DNA of 64,000 nucleotides from Neobacillus sp. PS3-34 (GCF_030915465.1 NZ_CP133267.1:2696501-2760500), one strand, 5' to 3'; counted from the stretch's first letter, positions 26,112 to 35,291 are shown. The notes: generated from the sequence alone by a model not told the origin. Numbers and translations: made by a program.

Positions 26112-26417
26112 ATGAAACCAAGAAATAATTGGATAGTTATTATTATCTTCAATTTACTTTTATACGTTATTTCCTATTTCTCTACAAAAACCTTATTGTT
26201 AACACCGGAAGCAAGGACGTTTCCGAACTTGAAATTTCTTTTGGTGTTATTACTAACTATACTTTTAGTGCTTTCATTAGGAGTTGCCATCAGAAGATAT
26301 ATTTTAACTTATTTGAATGATGAAAATGAACGGAATAATTTTAGGAGAATTTTGCTATTTACTGCCCCTTTGACCCTTTTATTGTATATGACTTTATTTT
26401 TAAATTATTTTCAATAA
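26112..26417 (+). CDS. small membrane protein (101 aa)
   Basis: ATG 26112 lies behind AAGGGGAATC. Three membrane segments (WIVIIIFNLLLYVISYF, FLLVLLLTILLVLSLGVAI, ILLFTAPLTLLLYMTLFLNY) with basic residues between. Not recognised. Flanked by element arms at 26076 and 26523. Confidence 0.6.
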   Translation: MKPRNNWIVIIIFNLLLYVISYFSTKTLLLTPEARTFPNLKFLLVLLLTILLVLSLGVAIRRYILTYLNDENERNNFRRILLFTAPLTLLLYMTLFLNYFQ

Positions 26418-26522
26418 AATAAATTCTAACTTCGGTGATTTTTATTGTGACCGGAGACCAACCCTGGTTTAATACTGGTCTTTATATTGATTGGTTTTCT
26501 AATAAATCTTACTATCTCTCTG

Positions 26523-26598
26523 TGCAAGAGATGAAGAACGGAGCTGTCATTGAGGCGGCTTTTCTTATTGTGCTAACGGGCAGTTTAGTTTAAGAAGG
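26523..26598 (+). repeat. cassette element 23
   Basis: Centre GGAGCTGTCATTGAGGCGGC then TTTTCTTATTG, right arm TGCTAACGGGCAG, end TTTAGTTTAAGAAGG. The centre is nearly identical to element 2 at 9598. Confidence 0.8.
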
Positions 26599-26685
26599 AA
26601 TTTTTAAATTGAAAAAAGAATAATTTGGAATAGTAAATTGTTAAAATTACGGCTGAATTTGTTTAATGAAAGGGGAAAAGACTTG

Positions 26686-27597
26686 ATGACTGAATTTACT
26701 TCTAAACATTTTACACTTGAGAAAATAAGTAAAGGTATTTATGCAGCAATCGCAAAAGATGGTAGTGGATCAGTTGGGAATGCGGGATTTATAGATTTAG
26801 GTGGAACAACAATTATTTTTGATACTTTTAACACTCAACAAGCAGCAGAAGATTTAAGAAATTTAGCCGAAAACATTACAAATCAACCTGTTTCTTGGGT
26901 TATCAATAGTCATTGGCATGGTGACCATATTAGAGGTAATCAGGTATTTAAAAAATGTAATATATTATCTAGTCAAACAACTCTTCAAAAAATGAAGGAA
27001 AATCATCCACAAAGAATTGCCAAACAAAAAGAAGATATAACAGGTTTAAACAATTATATTGAATCACTAATTGAACAAAGGAAAAGCTCCACTGACATAA
27101 ATTTAGACAATAAAATTAATTTTCTAAGAGAGATAGCAATTTCGCTGCCCACCCTAGAATTAGTTTTACCACAATACGCTTTTAACACAGAATTTACTAT
27201 TTATGGAACAAAACGTACTGCTATACTGATGGCACTTGGGGGAGGTCACTCATATTGTGATTCTATTCTTTATATACCTGAAGATGAAATTATCTTTATG
27301 GCTGACCTTTTATTTGTCAAGACTCACCCATCATTTTTCCCCGAGTCTAATCTAATACATTGGGAAAGTATTTTAAACAAAGTTAAGAGCTTTGAGATAC
27401 AAAAAGCAATCCCTGGACATGGACCAATTGGAACAAAAGAGGATATTACAAAGTTAATTAACTACATAAAAGAATTAAAGATTATTTCAAATGAAAACAA
27501 TAATCTAGATGAAGTTCCAATTCCTGATAAATATAAAGAGTGGGCATCCCCTGAATTGTTTATTCAGAATTTAAAAATTTTAAAGAATCCTAACTAG
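26686..27597 (+). CDS. MBL-fold metallo-hydrolase
   Basis: About 303 residues from ATG 26686; the in-frame TTG at 26638 lies further from the GGGGAAAAG site. The metal-binding motif SHWHGDH (HxHxDH) at about residue 80, GGGHSYCDSILYIP with the next His, MADLLFV with the bridging Asp and PGHGPIG with the last His give a complete dinuclear zinc site. A long helical insert (~residues 110-155) separates the halves. Substrate unknown; relatives include quinolone-degrading and lactonase-type enzymes. It is the last large gene of the array. Confidence 0.8.
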   Translation: MTEFTSKHFTLEKISKGIYAAIAKDGSGSVGNAGFIDLGGTTIIFDTFNTQQAAEDLRNLAENITNQPVSWVINSHWHGDHIRGNQVFKKCNILSSQTTLQKMKENHPQRIAKQKEDITGLNNYIESLIEQRKSSTDINLDNKINFLREIAISLPTLELVLPQYAFNTEFTIYGTKRTAILMALGGGHSYCDSILYIPEDEIIFMADLLFVKTHPSFFPESNLIHWESILNKVKSFEIQKAIPGHGPIGTKEDITKLINYIKELKIISNENNNLDEVPIPDKYKEWASPELFIQNLKILKNPN

Positions 27598-27635
27598 CTT
27601 GGTGACCCATAACAAAGAGATATAACAAACTCGAT

Positions 27636-27717
27636 CCTTATTAAACTAACAGAGTCGATTCTTTAACAAGGCATCGCTTTTTCCTAATTTAATTGGCAAA
27701 TCAGATTGTGAAGAATT
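27636..27717 (+). repeat. cassette element 24 (degenerate)
   Basis: Left arm CCTTATTAAACTAACAGAG, centre TCGATTCTTTAACAAGGC and ATCGCTTTTTCC, right arm TAATTTAATTGGCAAATCAG. Confidence 0.65.
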
Positions 27718-27752
27718 CTACTTAAAGTAACGGCTGCTTTACTGGAATAAAC
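27718..27752 (+). repeat. cassette element 25 (left arm, last copy)
   Basis: CTACTTAAAGTAACGGCTGC then TTTACTGGAATAAACC. The last copy found; none occurs from here to 64000. Confidence 0.65.
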
Positions 27753-27766
27753 CATTAATAAAATTA

Positions 27767-27796
27767 AAACGCTCAGAGCTGACTCTGAGCGTTTTT
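27767..27796. terminator. bidirectional terminator
   Basis: AAAACGCTCAGAG-CTGA-CTCTGAGCGTTTTT, a perfect stem with A and T flanks, between the end of the array and the minus-strand MFS gene. Confidence 0.85.
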
Positions 27797-27912
27797 GCGT
27801 ACTATTTTCGAGTGGGGAAATGTATACTATTTCCCTCTCTAATTTCAGTGCAGCAATTTTGTACTTTAAAACAAAACTGATTAGCCCAATGCGTCCAGTT
27901 TCTAACCTATTG

Positions 27913-29247
27913 TTATGCTGCCATCCTTTTTTCCTCTGCTGTGTTCTTCTGAATCAGGAAGGATGTTAGTAATGCAAAGATACTTCCGATAAAACCATAC
28001 AGGAACAAATGGTGTATTCCTTGCATGAAATTGGTCCCGTTTGTTAAGAGGGCTCCCATGATGGTGACTCCAATCGCTGTGCCCATATTACGACAGAACA
28101 TGAAGAAGGAGGTGGATATTCCTCTTTCGTGGCCGCCAACTAGCTGTTGAACGCCAATCATGCCGACAGTGGTAAGCAGGCCGAATGCCAATCCCTGAAC
28201 GATCATGACAAGAAATACAAACCAAAAACCATGGCTTGGATTAAGCTGGGTTAATAATGCACCCGTGAAAAATAATAAAATATTCCCGATGATTAACAGA
28301 ATACGGTATCCATATTTCAGAATCCATTTCCCTGCAGGTACAGCGGCAGCCATCCAGCCAATCGCGGTGCCAAGTAAGGCCACTCCACTCATAAATAGTG
28401 ACAGTCCGGCAATATTTTGCAGGAATAGTGGGACAAAGCTGGCTGTACCGAATAATGCGGTCGTTCCGATAAAAGCATTGATGTTAATCCGTGAAATCAT
28501 CTTGTTTTTAAACATGGAAAGCGGAACGATAGGCGACGCTTGTTTTTTCTCGAAAAAGTAAAAAACAACGAGAAAGACGGCTCCAACAATAAAGAAGAGT
28601 ATCTTATTGTCCTTAACGATCGTATCTAATAGAAGGAACGTAACACCGACAGCGAATAAAATCGCTCCGATATAATCGACCTTCGCTTTTTTGGGCTGAT
28701 AATTTTCCTTATATGGAAGCAGGGTGAAAAACGAGACTAAGCATATTGGCAAGTTGACAAAGAAAATCCATCTCCAAGTCATATACTCAACGAAAAAGGA
28801 GCCGAGCAATGGAGCGAGGACGGCTGATAAGCCCCACATCGCGGTAAATAACGCTTGGATTCTTCCCCTTTTTTCAACTGAAAACAAATCCCCGGCGATA
28901 ATCGCAGGGAACGGCATCATGAATCCTGCTCCAATTCCCTGAACAGCACGGAAAATGACTAATTGGACCATTGACGCGGACAATCCGCAAAGAAGGGATC
29001 CTATTAAAAATAATAAAATACCAAATCCAAATACTTTTTTCCTCCCGAACAAATCGGATAATCTGCCTGCCACAGGTGAGAGGATCGTGCTGGCAATCAT
29101 ATAGGACGCAAACGACCATGCATACAAGTCGAATCTGCCCAGTTCTTTTGCGATAATCGGCATGGTTGTATTCATGATTGTCGCATCCATTGACGCTACC
29201 AGCATGGCAAGAACAATACTAATCATTACGGTCGTTCTGCTATTCAT
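27913..29247 (-). CDS. MFS multidrug exporter (DHA2/EmrB type)
   Basis: 444 residues with the MFS loop motif GRLSDLFGRKKVFG after the second membrane segment and motif C-like FRAVQGIGAGFMMPFPAIIAG. MDATIMNTTMPIIAKEL at the N-terminus is the D1 signature of the DHA2 drug:H+ antiporters. The length implies about 12-14 membrane segments. It likely exports small amphipathic compounds by proton antiport. ATG 29247 lies behind AAGGAG. No regulator gene lies beside it. Confidence 0.85.
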   Translation of the reverse strand: MNSRTTVMISIVLAMLVASMDATIMNTTMPIIAKELGRFDLYAWSFASYMIASTILSPVAGRLSDLFGRKKVFGFGILLFLIGSLLCGLSASMVQLVIFRAVQGIGAGFMMPFPAIIAGDLFSVEKRGRIQALFTAMWGLSAVLAPLLGSFFVEYMTWRWIFFVNLPICLVSFFTLLPYKENYQPKKAKVDYIGAILFAVGVTFLLLDTIVKDNKILFFIVGAVFLVVFYFFEKKQASPIVPLSMFKNKMISRININAFIGTTALFGTASFVPLFLQNIAGLSLFMSGVALLGTAIGWMAAAVPAGKWILKYGYRILLIIGNILLFFTGALLTQLNPSHGFWFVFLVMIVQGLAFGLLTTVGMIGVQQLVGGHERGISTSFFMFCRNMGTAIGVTIMGALLTNGTNFMQGIHHLFLYGFIGSIFALLTSFLIQKNTAEEKRMAA

Positions 29248-29420
29248 TTATAATTCTCCTTTTATATAGGTTGTTTACTATTTTTGCTTTCATTAAATAG
29301 GTAGAAACCCCACATAGGAAAGCTTTGTTTTGGCTGTTTTTCGTAATTGGAAAATCTCGAACTTGAAGAATATTAAAGCAAATAGACTCTACTGTCAAGA
29401 GTTGGATTTCGTGCCCAAAG

Positions 29421-29460
29421 GTGACAGGCACCTCCCAGAAAATTGGGAGGTGCCTGTCAC
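29421..29460. repeat. 40-bp GTGACAGGCACC hairpin, copy 2
   Basis: GTGACAGGCACCTCCCA and TGGGAGGTGCCTGTCAC are perfect reverse complements (17 bp) around GAAAAT. It sits in the gap 29248-29739, which holds no other feature apart from the promoter region of the nucleotidase gene. Confidence 0.9.
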
Positions 29461-29739
29461 TCGGTTTGTTAGGAAAAAGTTAACAATTATTCAGAAAGAC
29501 AGAATTAGCAGAAGAATCTTCCGTTTCTAAATTTTATATTATATAATGTTCGAGGGGACTATATGTCACGAATTACAAGTTTAAGATAAATAGATTACTA
29601 TTTTCCTTGCTTGTAATAAAAGTGCCATAGATTGCTCTGTCAATAAGAGCCTTCACTCTAAAGTGGCCATATAAATGGATCGTCTTTGGAGGATCGTGGG
29701 ATTCTTAAAATTTTAAGAAAAGGACAGGTGTTAAACCGA

Positions 29740-32097
29740 ATGAAGAAAAATAGTTTCGGTATTATCAGCAAGTTAACTGCAGCAGCCTTACTGGTTGGTA
29801 CAATTGCTTCACCTATTGGATCATTCCAAGCGAAAGCAGCAACTACAGATAGCACGGTAAAACTTCGCTTCCTTGAAACAACAGATCTCCACGATAACGT
29901 AATGGATTACGATTACTTCAAAGATGCACCCACGATTGATTATGGTTTAGACCGGACAGCACAGCTCATCCATCAAGCGAGAACAGAACTAGCAAATCCT
30001 GAAAACTCTATGTTGTTTGATGCTGGGGATTTACTGCAAGGAAATCCAATGGCGGATTACGTTGCAAGGGTTAAAGGATTAACGGCAACTGATGTCCATC
30101 CAATGTTTAAAGCTATGTCTATCTTAAAATATGATGCTGGTATTCCAGGAAACCATGAATTTAACTATGGTTTAGATTTCCTTAATACTGCATTGAAAAA
30201 TGTTCCTTACAATTTTGTAAATGCGAATATCTATAAAGACGATAAAGATAATGATTCTACAAACGACCAAAATTACTTCACACCTTACAAAATCATCGAT
30301 AAAGTCGTAAAAGATGAAAATGGTGTGGACCAAACGATTAAAGTCGGCGTCATCGGCTTTGCTCCTCCACAAATCATGCAGTGGGATTATGATAATCTGC
30401 ATGGAAAAGTTATCGCGAAAGATATGGTAGAAACAGCTAAAAAATTCATCCCTAAGATGAAAGAAGAAGGCGCAGACATAATCGTTGCGATCGCTCACTC
30501 TGGCTGTGACGTTGCACAAGCCGATCAGCAGGACGCAGAAAATGCGGTTTATGCTTTGACGAAAGTTCCAGGCGTTGATGCTCTTCTTTTTGGACATGCG
30601 CACGTGAACTTCCCTGGTGATGCACAATTTAACAACAATAGCACAATCGATAACGTAAATGGACATATCAACAATGTTCCTGCCATGGAAGCGGGCTTCT
30701 GGGGAAATAATCTTGGTGTTATGGACCTTGAGCTTCAAAAAACAGATGGCAAGTGGACGGTAACTAGCTCTAAAGCTGCTCTTAAACCGCTTGTTACAAA
30801 AGATGCAAACGGAAATAAAGTTTCAACAGTTGACGGTCCTGACCAGGAAATCGTTGACGCTGTAAAAGAAACTCACCTAGGTACACTTGACTATGTACGT
30901 GGAAAAATTGGTACAACATCTGCACCTTTGTACAGCTTTTTTGCACAGGTACAAGATGACCCTACGATCCAAATCGTTAACAATGCCCAAACAGATTATG
31001 TGAAAAAATGGATTGAAACAAAGAGCCCTGAATTGAAAGGTATTCCGGTTTTATCAGCCGGCGCACCGTTTAAAGCGGGTGGAAGAAGTGGCGTATCTTA
31101 CTATACAAATATCCCTGCCGGCGAACTGTCTATCAAGAGTGCCAATGATTTATATTTGTATCCAAACACGCTGAGAGCAGTAGAAGTAACAGGTGCTACT
31201 GTTAAAGAATGGTTGGAAATGTCTGCTGGACAATTTAATACAGTGGATACGACTAAAACAGACGCTCAAAATATCGTTGATGATACATTCCCTTCCTTCA
31301 ATTTTGATGTGATCGATGGAGTGAAATATCAAATTGATATCACGCAAAAACCTAGATATGACAAAAATGGTGTTGTCATTAACCCTGATTCTCACCGAAT
31401 TGTGAATTTAACAATGCCTGATGGAACACCAGTTAAAGATGATCAGCAGTTTATTGTTGCAACGAATAACTACCGTGCAGGCGGTGGCGGTAACTTCCCT
31501 GGCCTTAAAGGCGGAATCGGCAAGGTAGTCATCAGTTCTCCTGATGAAAGCCGCCAGGTATTAATCGACTATATCGCTAAACAAGGAACAGTAAATCCTT
31601 CAGCTGATAATAACTGGAGCTTCCTGCCTGTTAAGGGCGATGCAAAGCTTGTCTTTAATTCATCACCTGATGCAAAGCCATATGCAGAATCATCAAAAAA
31701 TATTAAAGACCTTGGAGCAAATCCAGATGGTTCTGGTTTTGAGCAATATTCATTAGATACCACTGTTGTACCAGCACCAGTGCCGACACCAACACCCGTA
31801 CCGACTCCAACTCCTAAGCCAGCTGGCCCGGTATTCTGGAAAGGTACAGTATTAAAGCCAGGACAAACTGGTATGATCACAGTTATCAAGCCAATCAACC
31901 TTTGGAAGCGTGTAGGCCACAAACTTGTTCCAGTACGTGTCCTTAACCCAGGACAAGTATTCCGCGTTTACAACTTTGACGGGGAACATGGTGGTCAATA
32001 CGGAGTTGGTGGAGGATTATTCATCACGAACATCAAGTCCCTCATCAAGTATGAAACACCTTCAAAAGCAAAGCTTCAACAAGCTAACGGCAAATAA
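29740..32097 (+). CDS. secreted 5'-nucleotidase / 2',3'-cyclic phosphodiesterase with KYETPSK domain
   Basis: About 785 residues from ATG 29740 behind AAAGGACAGG. Signal peptide ends near SFQAKAA. The calcineurin-type metallophosphatase domain shows ETTDLHDNV, LFDAGDLLQG, IPGNHEFNYG, IAHSGCD and LFGHAHVN, with all metal ligands present. The 5'-nucleotidase C-terminal domain follows (FKAGGRSGVSYYTNIPAG, NNYRAGGGGNFPG). A Pro/Thr linker (VPTPTPVPTPTPKP) leads to a ~75-residue end domain (LKPGQTGMITVIK, LNPGQVFRVYNF, YGVGGGLFI, KYETPSKAKLQ). It salvages nucleotides outside the cell, as YfkN-type enzymes do. The end domain may tether it to the wall (inference). Confidence 0.85.
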   Translation: MKKNSFGIISKLTAAALLVGTIASPIGSFQAKAATTDSTVKLRFLETTDLHDNVMDYDYFKDAPTIDYGLDRTAQLIHQARTELANPENSMLFDAGDLLQGNPMADYVARVKGLTATDVHPMFKAMSILKYDAGIPGNHEFNYGLDFLNTALKNVPYNFVNANIYKDDKDNDSTNDQNYFTPYKIIDKVVKDENGVDQTIKVGVIGFAPPQIMQWDYDNLHGKVIAKDMVETAKKFIPKMKEEGADIIVAIAHSGCDVAQADQQDAENAVYALTKVPGVDALLFGHAHVNFPGDAQFNNNSTIDNVNGHINNVPAMEAGFWGNNLGVMDLELQKTDGKWTVTSSKAALKPLVTKDANGNKVSTVDGPDQEIVDAVKETHLGTLDYVRGKIGTTSAPLYSFFAQVQDDPTIQIVNNAQTDYVKKWIETKSPELKGIPVLSAGAPFKAGGRSGVSYYTNIPAGELSIKSANDLYLYPNTLRAVEVTGATVKEWLEMSAGQFNTVDTTKTDAQNIVDDTFPSFNFDVIDGVKYQIDITQKPRYDKNGVVINPDSHRIVNLTMPDGTPVKDDQQFIVATNNYRAGGGGNFPGLKGGIGKVVISSPDESRQVLIDYIAKQGTVNPSADNNWSFLPVKGDAKLVFNSSPDAKPYAESSKNIKDLGANPDGSGFEQYSLDTTVVPAPVPTPTPVPTPTPKPAGPVFWKGTVLKPGQTGMITVIKPINLWKRVGHKLVPVRVLNPGQVFRVYNFDGEHGGQYGVGGGLFITNIKSLIKYETPSKAKLQQANGK

Positions 32098-32107
32098 GGA
32101 AATAGAG

Positions 32108-32137
32108 AAGGAGGCGCAAAATTGCGCCTCCTTTTTT
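32108..32137 (+). terminator. terminator of the nucleotidase gene
   Basis: AAGGAGGCGCAA-AATTGCGCC with TCCTTTTTT, a perfect stem and T run 11 bases after the stop codon. Confidence 0.9.
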
Positions 32138-32159
32138 GTTAACTTGTAGGTGAAGCGTA

Positions 32160-32470
32160 AAACTGTTCTTCATAAGCGGTGTCATGGCCAAAAACCCATC
32201 AAAAAAGATACCCAAAGGGGCGATGAAGACCAAAAGCCCTGCGTCGAGAGCTGGAAATGGTCTTCATAAGGTGGATGAGGACCGAAACCCCTTCTGGAAA
32301 TGCCAGAAACGGTCGTCATAAGCGGTGTCATGGCCAAAAACCCATCAAAAAAGATACCTAAAGGGGCGATGAAGACCAAAAGTTCTGCGTCGAGAGCTGG
32401 AAACGGTCTTCATAAACGGGATGAAGACCAAAATGCCCCTGTAGAAGCGGAAAACTGTTCTTCATACCTT
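32160..32470. repeat. tandem array, ~147-bp units (relative of the 4161-4660 array)
   Basis: Two units start near 32164 and 32311: TCTTCATAAGCGGTGTCATG, GCCAAAAACCCATCAAAAAA, GATACC, GGGGCGATGAAGACC, GTCGAGAGCTGGAAA, GGTCTTCATAA. A partial third follows. The AAACCCATCAAAAAAGATAC segment is shared with the unit at 4370-4390, so both arrays belong to one family. Confidence 0.9.
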
Positions 32471-32531
32471 GTATGAAATATTTCCGTGAATGAAGTAGTG
32501 GGAAATTTACAAATGTACTAGTGGATTTAAC

Positions 32532-32630
32532 TTGTAATTTGTTGGCGTGGACCCCAAAGTGATTCCATTTATGAAAGGATGGGATTTTTGCGTTGCAAAA
32601 ACCAATTTCCACGCCAAGCAGGTTGTAATT
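32532..32630. repeat. MITE-like palindromic insertion
   Basis: Direct repeats TTGTAATT at 32532-32539 and 32623-32630 flank an 83-bp stretch whose ends carry the inverted repeat TTGGCGTGGA (32542-32551) / TCCACGCCAA (32608-32617). An inner hairpin TTTTTGCGTTGCAAAAA lies inside. No coding capacity. It looks like a small non-autonomous element with a target duplication. Confidence 0.5.
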
Positions 32631-32698
32631 CTAACTGCTAATCTGAAAAACACCTTAAAACGGAACCATTTATGAATCCAAAGCATGCCATTAAAGTT

Positions 32699-33978
32699 TT
32701 AGCGGAAAATATGAACTTGGTTCCAGTGGACGCCGCCATCTGTTGTGGTATACATCACACTTGTTTTTACATTTTCAGTTGTGATCCACCAGCCATGATT
32801 CGCATCTGCTATTGCCAGATAAGTGTCACCGTATCCATCAAACGCGACTTTGCTGTTCACCCATGTTGTACCTGCATCTTTCGTCCATCCGATGGAATTA
32901 GGATGATCGCAAGCAGGGCAGGATCCACCCATGAAAGCTACCTTTGGATTTACCACATATAGAGGTCCGGGTTTCGAACCTTTATTGGAATGTCCATTAT
33001 GATACTCTGTGCTGAATCCAGGTGCTGGCCCTCCGCCTGCCGTTGAATTGGCGATGACTGTCTTCCACGACTTTCCTCCATCGGCGGTATGGAATAGGGA
33101 GTAGGAGGTTTGCGTCATTCCGGTGCCTCCAATTAGTTCGACCCAGCTATCATTTGTTCCAGCCGAGCGGATCAAGCTGCCAGCCAGAGGTTCGATAAGC
33201 TTTTTGGTCATGACAGTGCTCCACGATTTCCCTCCATCAAGTGTTCTTTTTACATACATTACTTTATTGCTTTGAATTACTGCCCAACCGTTTTTTGCAT
33301 CGTGAAAATAAGCATCACCGACAATACCTTTTGGTACAGGCAGTGAATGCCATGTTTTCCCGCCATCCTGTGAAATAGAATTTCCACTTAAAGCCGTTGT
33401 TTTTGAAGTGAAATGAAGGAAGGCTTTATTTGGCATTGTGCCGATAGCTGTCCAGTGCTGGCCGCCATCTCTGGAATGAAGGAGCTTCGCATTGACGTCT
33501 CCCTGATCCAAGGTTGCCCAAACATCTGAACGGTTTAATGCTGTAATTTGCTTTACTGTTCCTTTTCCTTGAAAAACAACACTCCAGCTTTTACCCGCGG
33601 TGGCTGTTTTAGCGATCCAGCCATTGCCGCCGGCCAGCCTGTATTGAAATCGGCTAATCGAACAGCGGTGACCGTGCTCATATTGATGCTATTGTGTTGT
33701 GTGGCAGTTGTTGTTGGAGGTGGGGCAGGTGGTTTTGAAGAGGTATTTTTGGGATTCGCTGTTGTTTTAGCAGAATCGCTTGATACGGAAGTTGAGTTTT
33801 CAGATGATGAGGCTGAGCTTGTTGAAGATGCTGAATTTGCTTGGCGATGACTAGATTGCTTGTTGATTGTTTTGGCTGAATCGTTCGCTTGGCCTGCTTG
33901 TTGGCTATCCGCAATTCCGCATCCAGCGAGTGCAATGGAAACACTCAAAACCATAACGCTGATTTTATGTTTAAACAT
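32699..33978 (-). CDS. BNR/Asp-box repeat lipoprotein, YCF48-like (one frameshift)
   Basis: About 426 residues. Signal with lipobox SIALAGCGIA. A Ser/Ala/Thr linker with a PPAPPPTTT stretch spans residues ~25-95. A beta-propeller then follows, built on Asp-box motifs: SRDGGQHWTA, QDGGKTWHS, DGGKSWSTV, DGGKSWKTV, KDAGTTWVN, TDGGVHWNQ. The frame changes at GGCC 33632-33635, where one added G reads TGWAGGNGWIAKTATAGKSW. Such surface propellers bind glycans or assist folding; the ligand is unknown. The promoter region and a 40-bp hairpin separate it from lacI. Confidence 0.8.
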
Positions 33979-34086
33979 TATCTATTAATCCTCCCATCAT
34001 AATTATTGTTACCTTAATTAGACTGTTTTTTTTGCAGAATGTTACACTTTGATTTATTTTTTTTAGTGACTGTCTCGTCTCGAAAT

Positions 34087-34118
34087 TTGTCGGAAAATAG
34101 TTAATCAAACGTTTGATT
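34087..34118. repeat. 32-bp palindrome-containing repeat, copy 1
   Basis: TTGTCGGAAAATAG then TTAATCAAACGTTTGATT. The copy at 61051-61082 differs at only two positions. The end is a perfect palindrome (AATCAAACGTTTGATT), like a TetR- or LacI-type operator. Both copies precede a 40-bp GTGACAGGCACC hairpin. Confidence 0.75.
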
Positions 34119-34163
34119 GAATGGGCGTAAGAGTTTGGTATATATGAATTTAAAGAATGAAAA

Positions 34164-34203
34164 GTGACAGGCACCTTCCAGAGAACTGGAAGGTGCCTGT
34201 CAC
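34164..34203. repeat. 40-bp GTGACAGGCACC hairpin, copy 3
   Basis: GTGACAGGCACCTTCCAG and CTGGAAGGTGCCTGTCAC are perfect reverse complements. It abuts the lacI stop codon and probably ends that transcript. Confidence 0.9.
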
Positions 34204-35219
34204 TATTTTCTTTCTGCGGTTGACTCTCTGACGATTAATTTGGTTGGCAGGAGGATTTCGTGTATTGGTTCGTTTTTGTGGTCGATCCTCCAGCAGAGCT
34301 GCTCGACTGCTTTTGTGCCGAAGTAGGTTAGGTCGATGTCCATGGTTGTGATTTTAGGTGTTGCGATTTGTGACAGTTGTCCATTGTCAAAGCTGCAAAC
34401 AGAGGCGTCTGCAGGTACCTTGAAGCCTTTTAGCTGCAGGACGGAGTTGACGATGAAGCCGTGGCCATCGTTCACGCAAAACCAGGCGGAAGGCATCGTT
34501 TTGAGATTTTCGATATTCTGGTTCATTTCCTCCTGAACTTCCTTTGCGCTTGTAAACAGGAATTCTTGAGTTGGTTCAATTCCGTGCTTTTTTAACGCGA
34601 GAAGGTAGCCCTCAAACCGTTCCTGGTAGCTTGGAGAAAAATCTATATCACCTACAAAGGCAATGTCACGATGTCCCAATCCGATTAAGTGCTCGACAGC
34701 TGTGAAGGCGCCGTAACGGTTATTCGTCAGAATCGAATCGGCCTGCAAATACGGTGAGTGGTGATCGATCAGGACCGTGGGAATACCTGTGTTGATGATT
34801 TTTGAAATGTAATCTGTACTGATATGAGACAGAATTAAAATTCCATCGATTTGATGATTGGTTAACAGAGAAGGCAGAATCAATTTCTCCTTTGATTCGC
34901 TGTTTATCGATTCGATAAATAAATTCATGCCACGTTCCCTGAGCTCTTTTTCAATACTTAAATAAATTGCGCCGAAGAAGCTTTTAAGAGAAAAAGCAAA
35001 TTCAGAAGCGATCAAGGCGATATTTTTCGGTGCTGTTTTTTCCAATTGCTTTTGCTTGCGGCCAGTTGCATATTGGTAACCCAATTCATCGGCTGCTTGT
35101 TGGACAAGACGCCTTGTTTCCTCGCTAACCCCCGGCTTTCCCGACAATGCCTGGGAAACAGAGTTCTTTGAGATATTGAGCCGGTCTGCTATATCCTGCA
35201 TCGATACTTTCTTTTCCAT
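34203..35219 (-). CDS. LacI-family transcriptional regulator
   Basis: 338 residues. The N-terminal helix-turn-helix (VSMQDIADRLNISKNSVSQAL) and hinge (ETRRLVQQAADELGYQ) are typical. The effector-binding core has the family's IDGILILSH, RDIAFVGD and CVNDGHGF segments. Divergent from the ABC importer operon, so it probably represses the mannoside cluster and is released by a mannoside or sugar phosphate. ATG 35219 behind AAAGGGAG. Palindromes at 35278, 35424 and 35514 are candidate sites for it. Confidence 0.85.
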   Translation of the reverse strand: MEKKVSMQDIADRLNISKNSVSQALSGKPGVSEETRRLVQQAADELGYQYATGRKQKQLEKTAPKNIALIASEFAFSLKSFFGAIYLSIEKELRERGMNLFIESINSESKEKLILPSLLTNHQIDGILILSHISTDYISKIINTGIPTVLIDHHSPYLQADSILTNNRYGAFTAVEHLIGLGHRDIAFVGDIDFSPSYQERFEGYLLALKKHGIEPTQEFLFTSAKEVQEEMNQNIENLKTMPSAWFCVNDGHGFIVNSVLQLKGFKVPADASVCSFDNGQLSQIATPKITTMDIDLTYFGTKAVEQLCWRIDHKNEPIHEILLPTKLIVRESTAERK

Positions 35220-35277
35220 CTATATTTTCTCCCTTTATATGAAGTAAACTTATTTGTCATCTTGTAATGTAATTATA

Positions 35278-35291
35278 TTGTAACGTTACAA
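35278..35291. promoter_or_regulatory. candidate LacI-family operator
   Basis: TTGTAACGTTACAA, a perfect 14-bp palindrome with a central CG, the LacI-family operator pattern. It lies 59 bp upstream of the regulator's own start. Related half sites (TTTGTAACGTAAAT at ~35404) recur towards the importer operon. Confidence 0.6.

Noticed and set aside
8990..27752. A classical integron
   Set aside because: The element lacks the canonical GTTRRRY and RYYYAAC sites at its ends and no integrase gene is in the window, so only the array logic, not the classical system, is claimed.
30172..30738. Minus-strand 188-residue ORF
   Set aside because: Lies wholly inside the conserved nucleotidase gene in the opposite strand; composition is that of a shadow frame.
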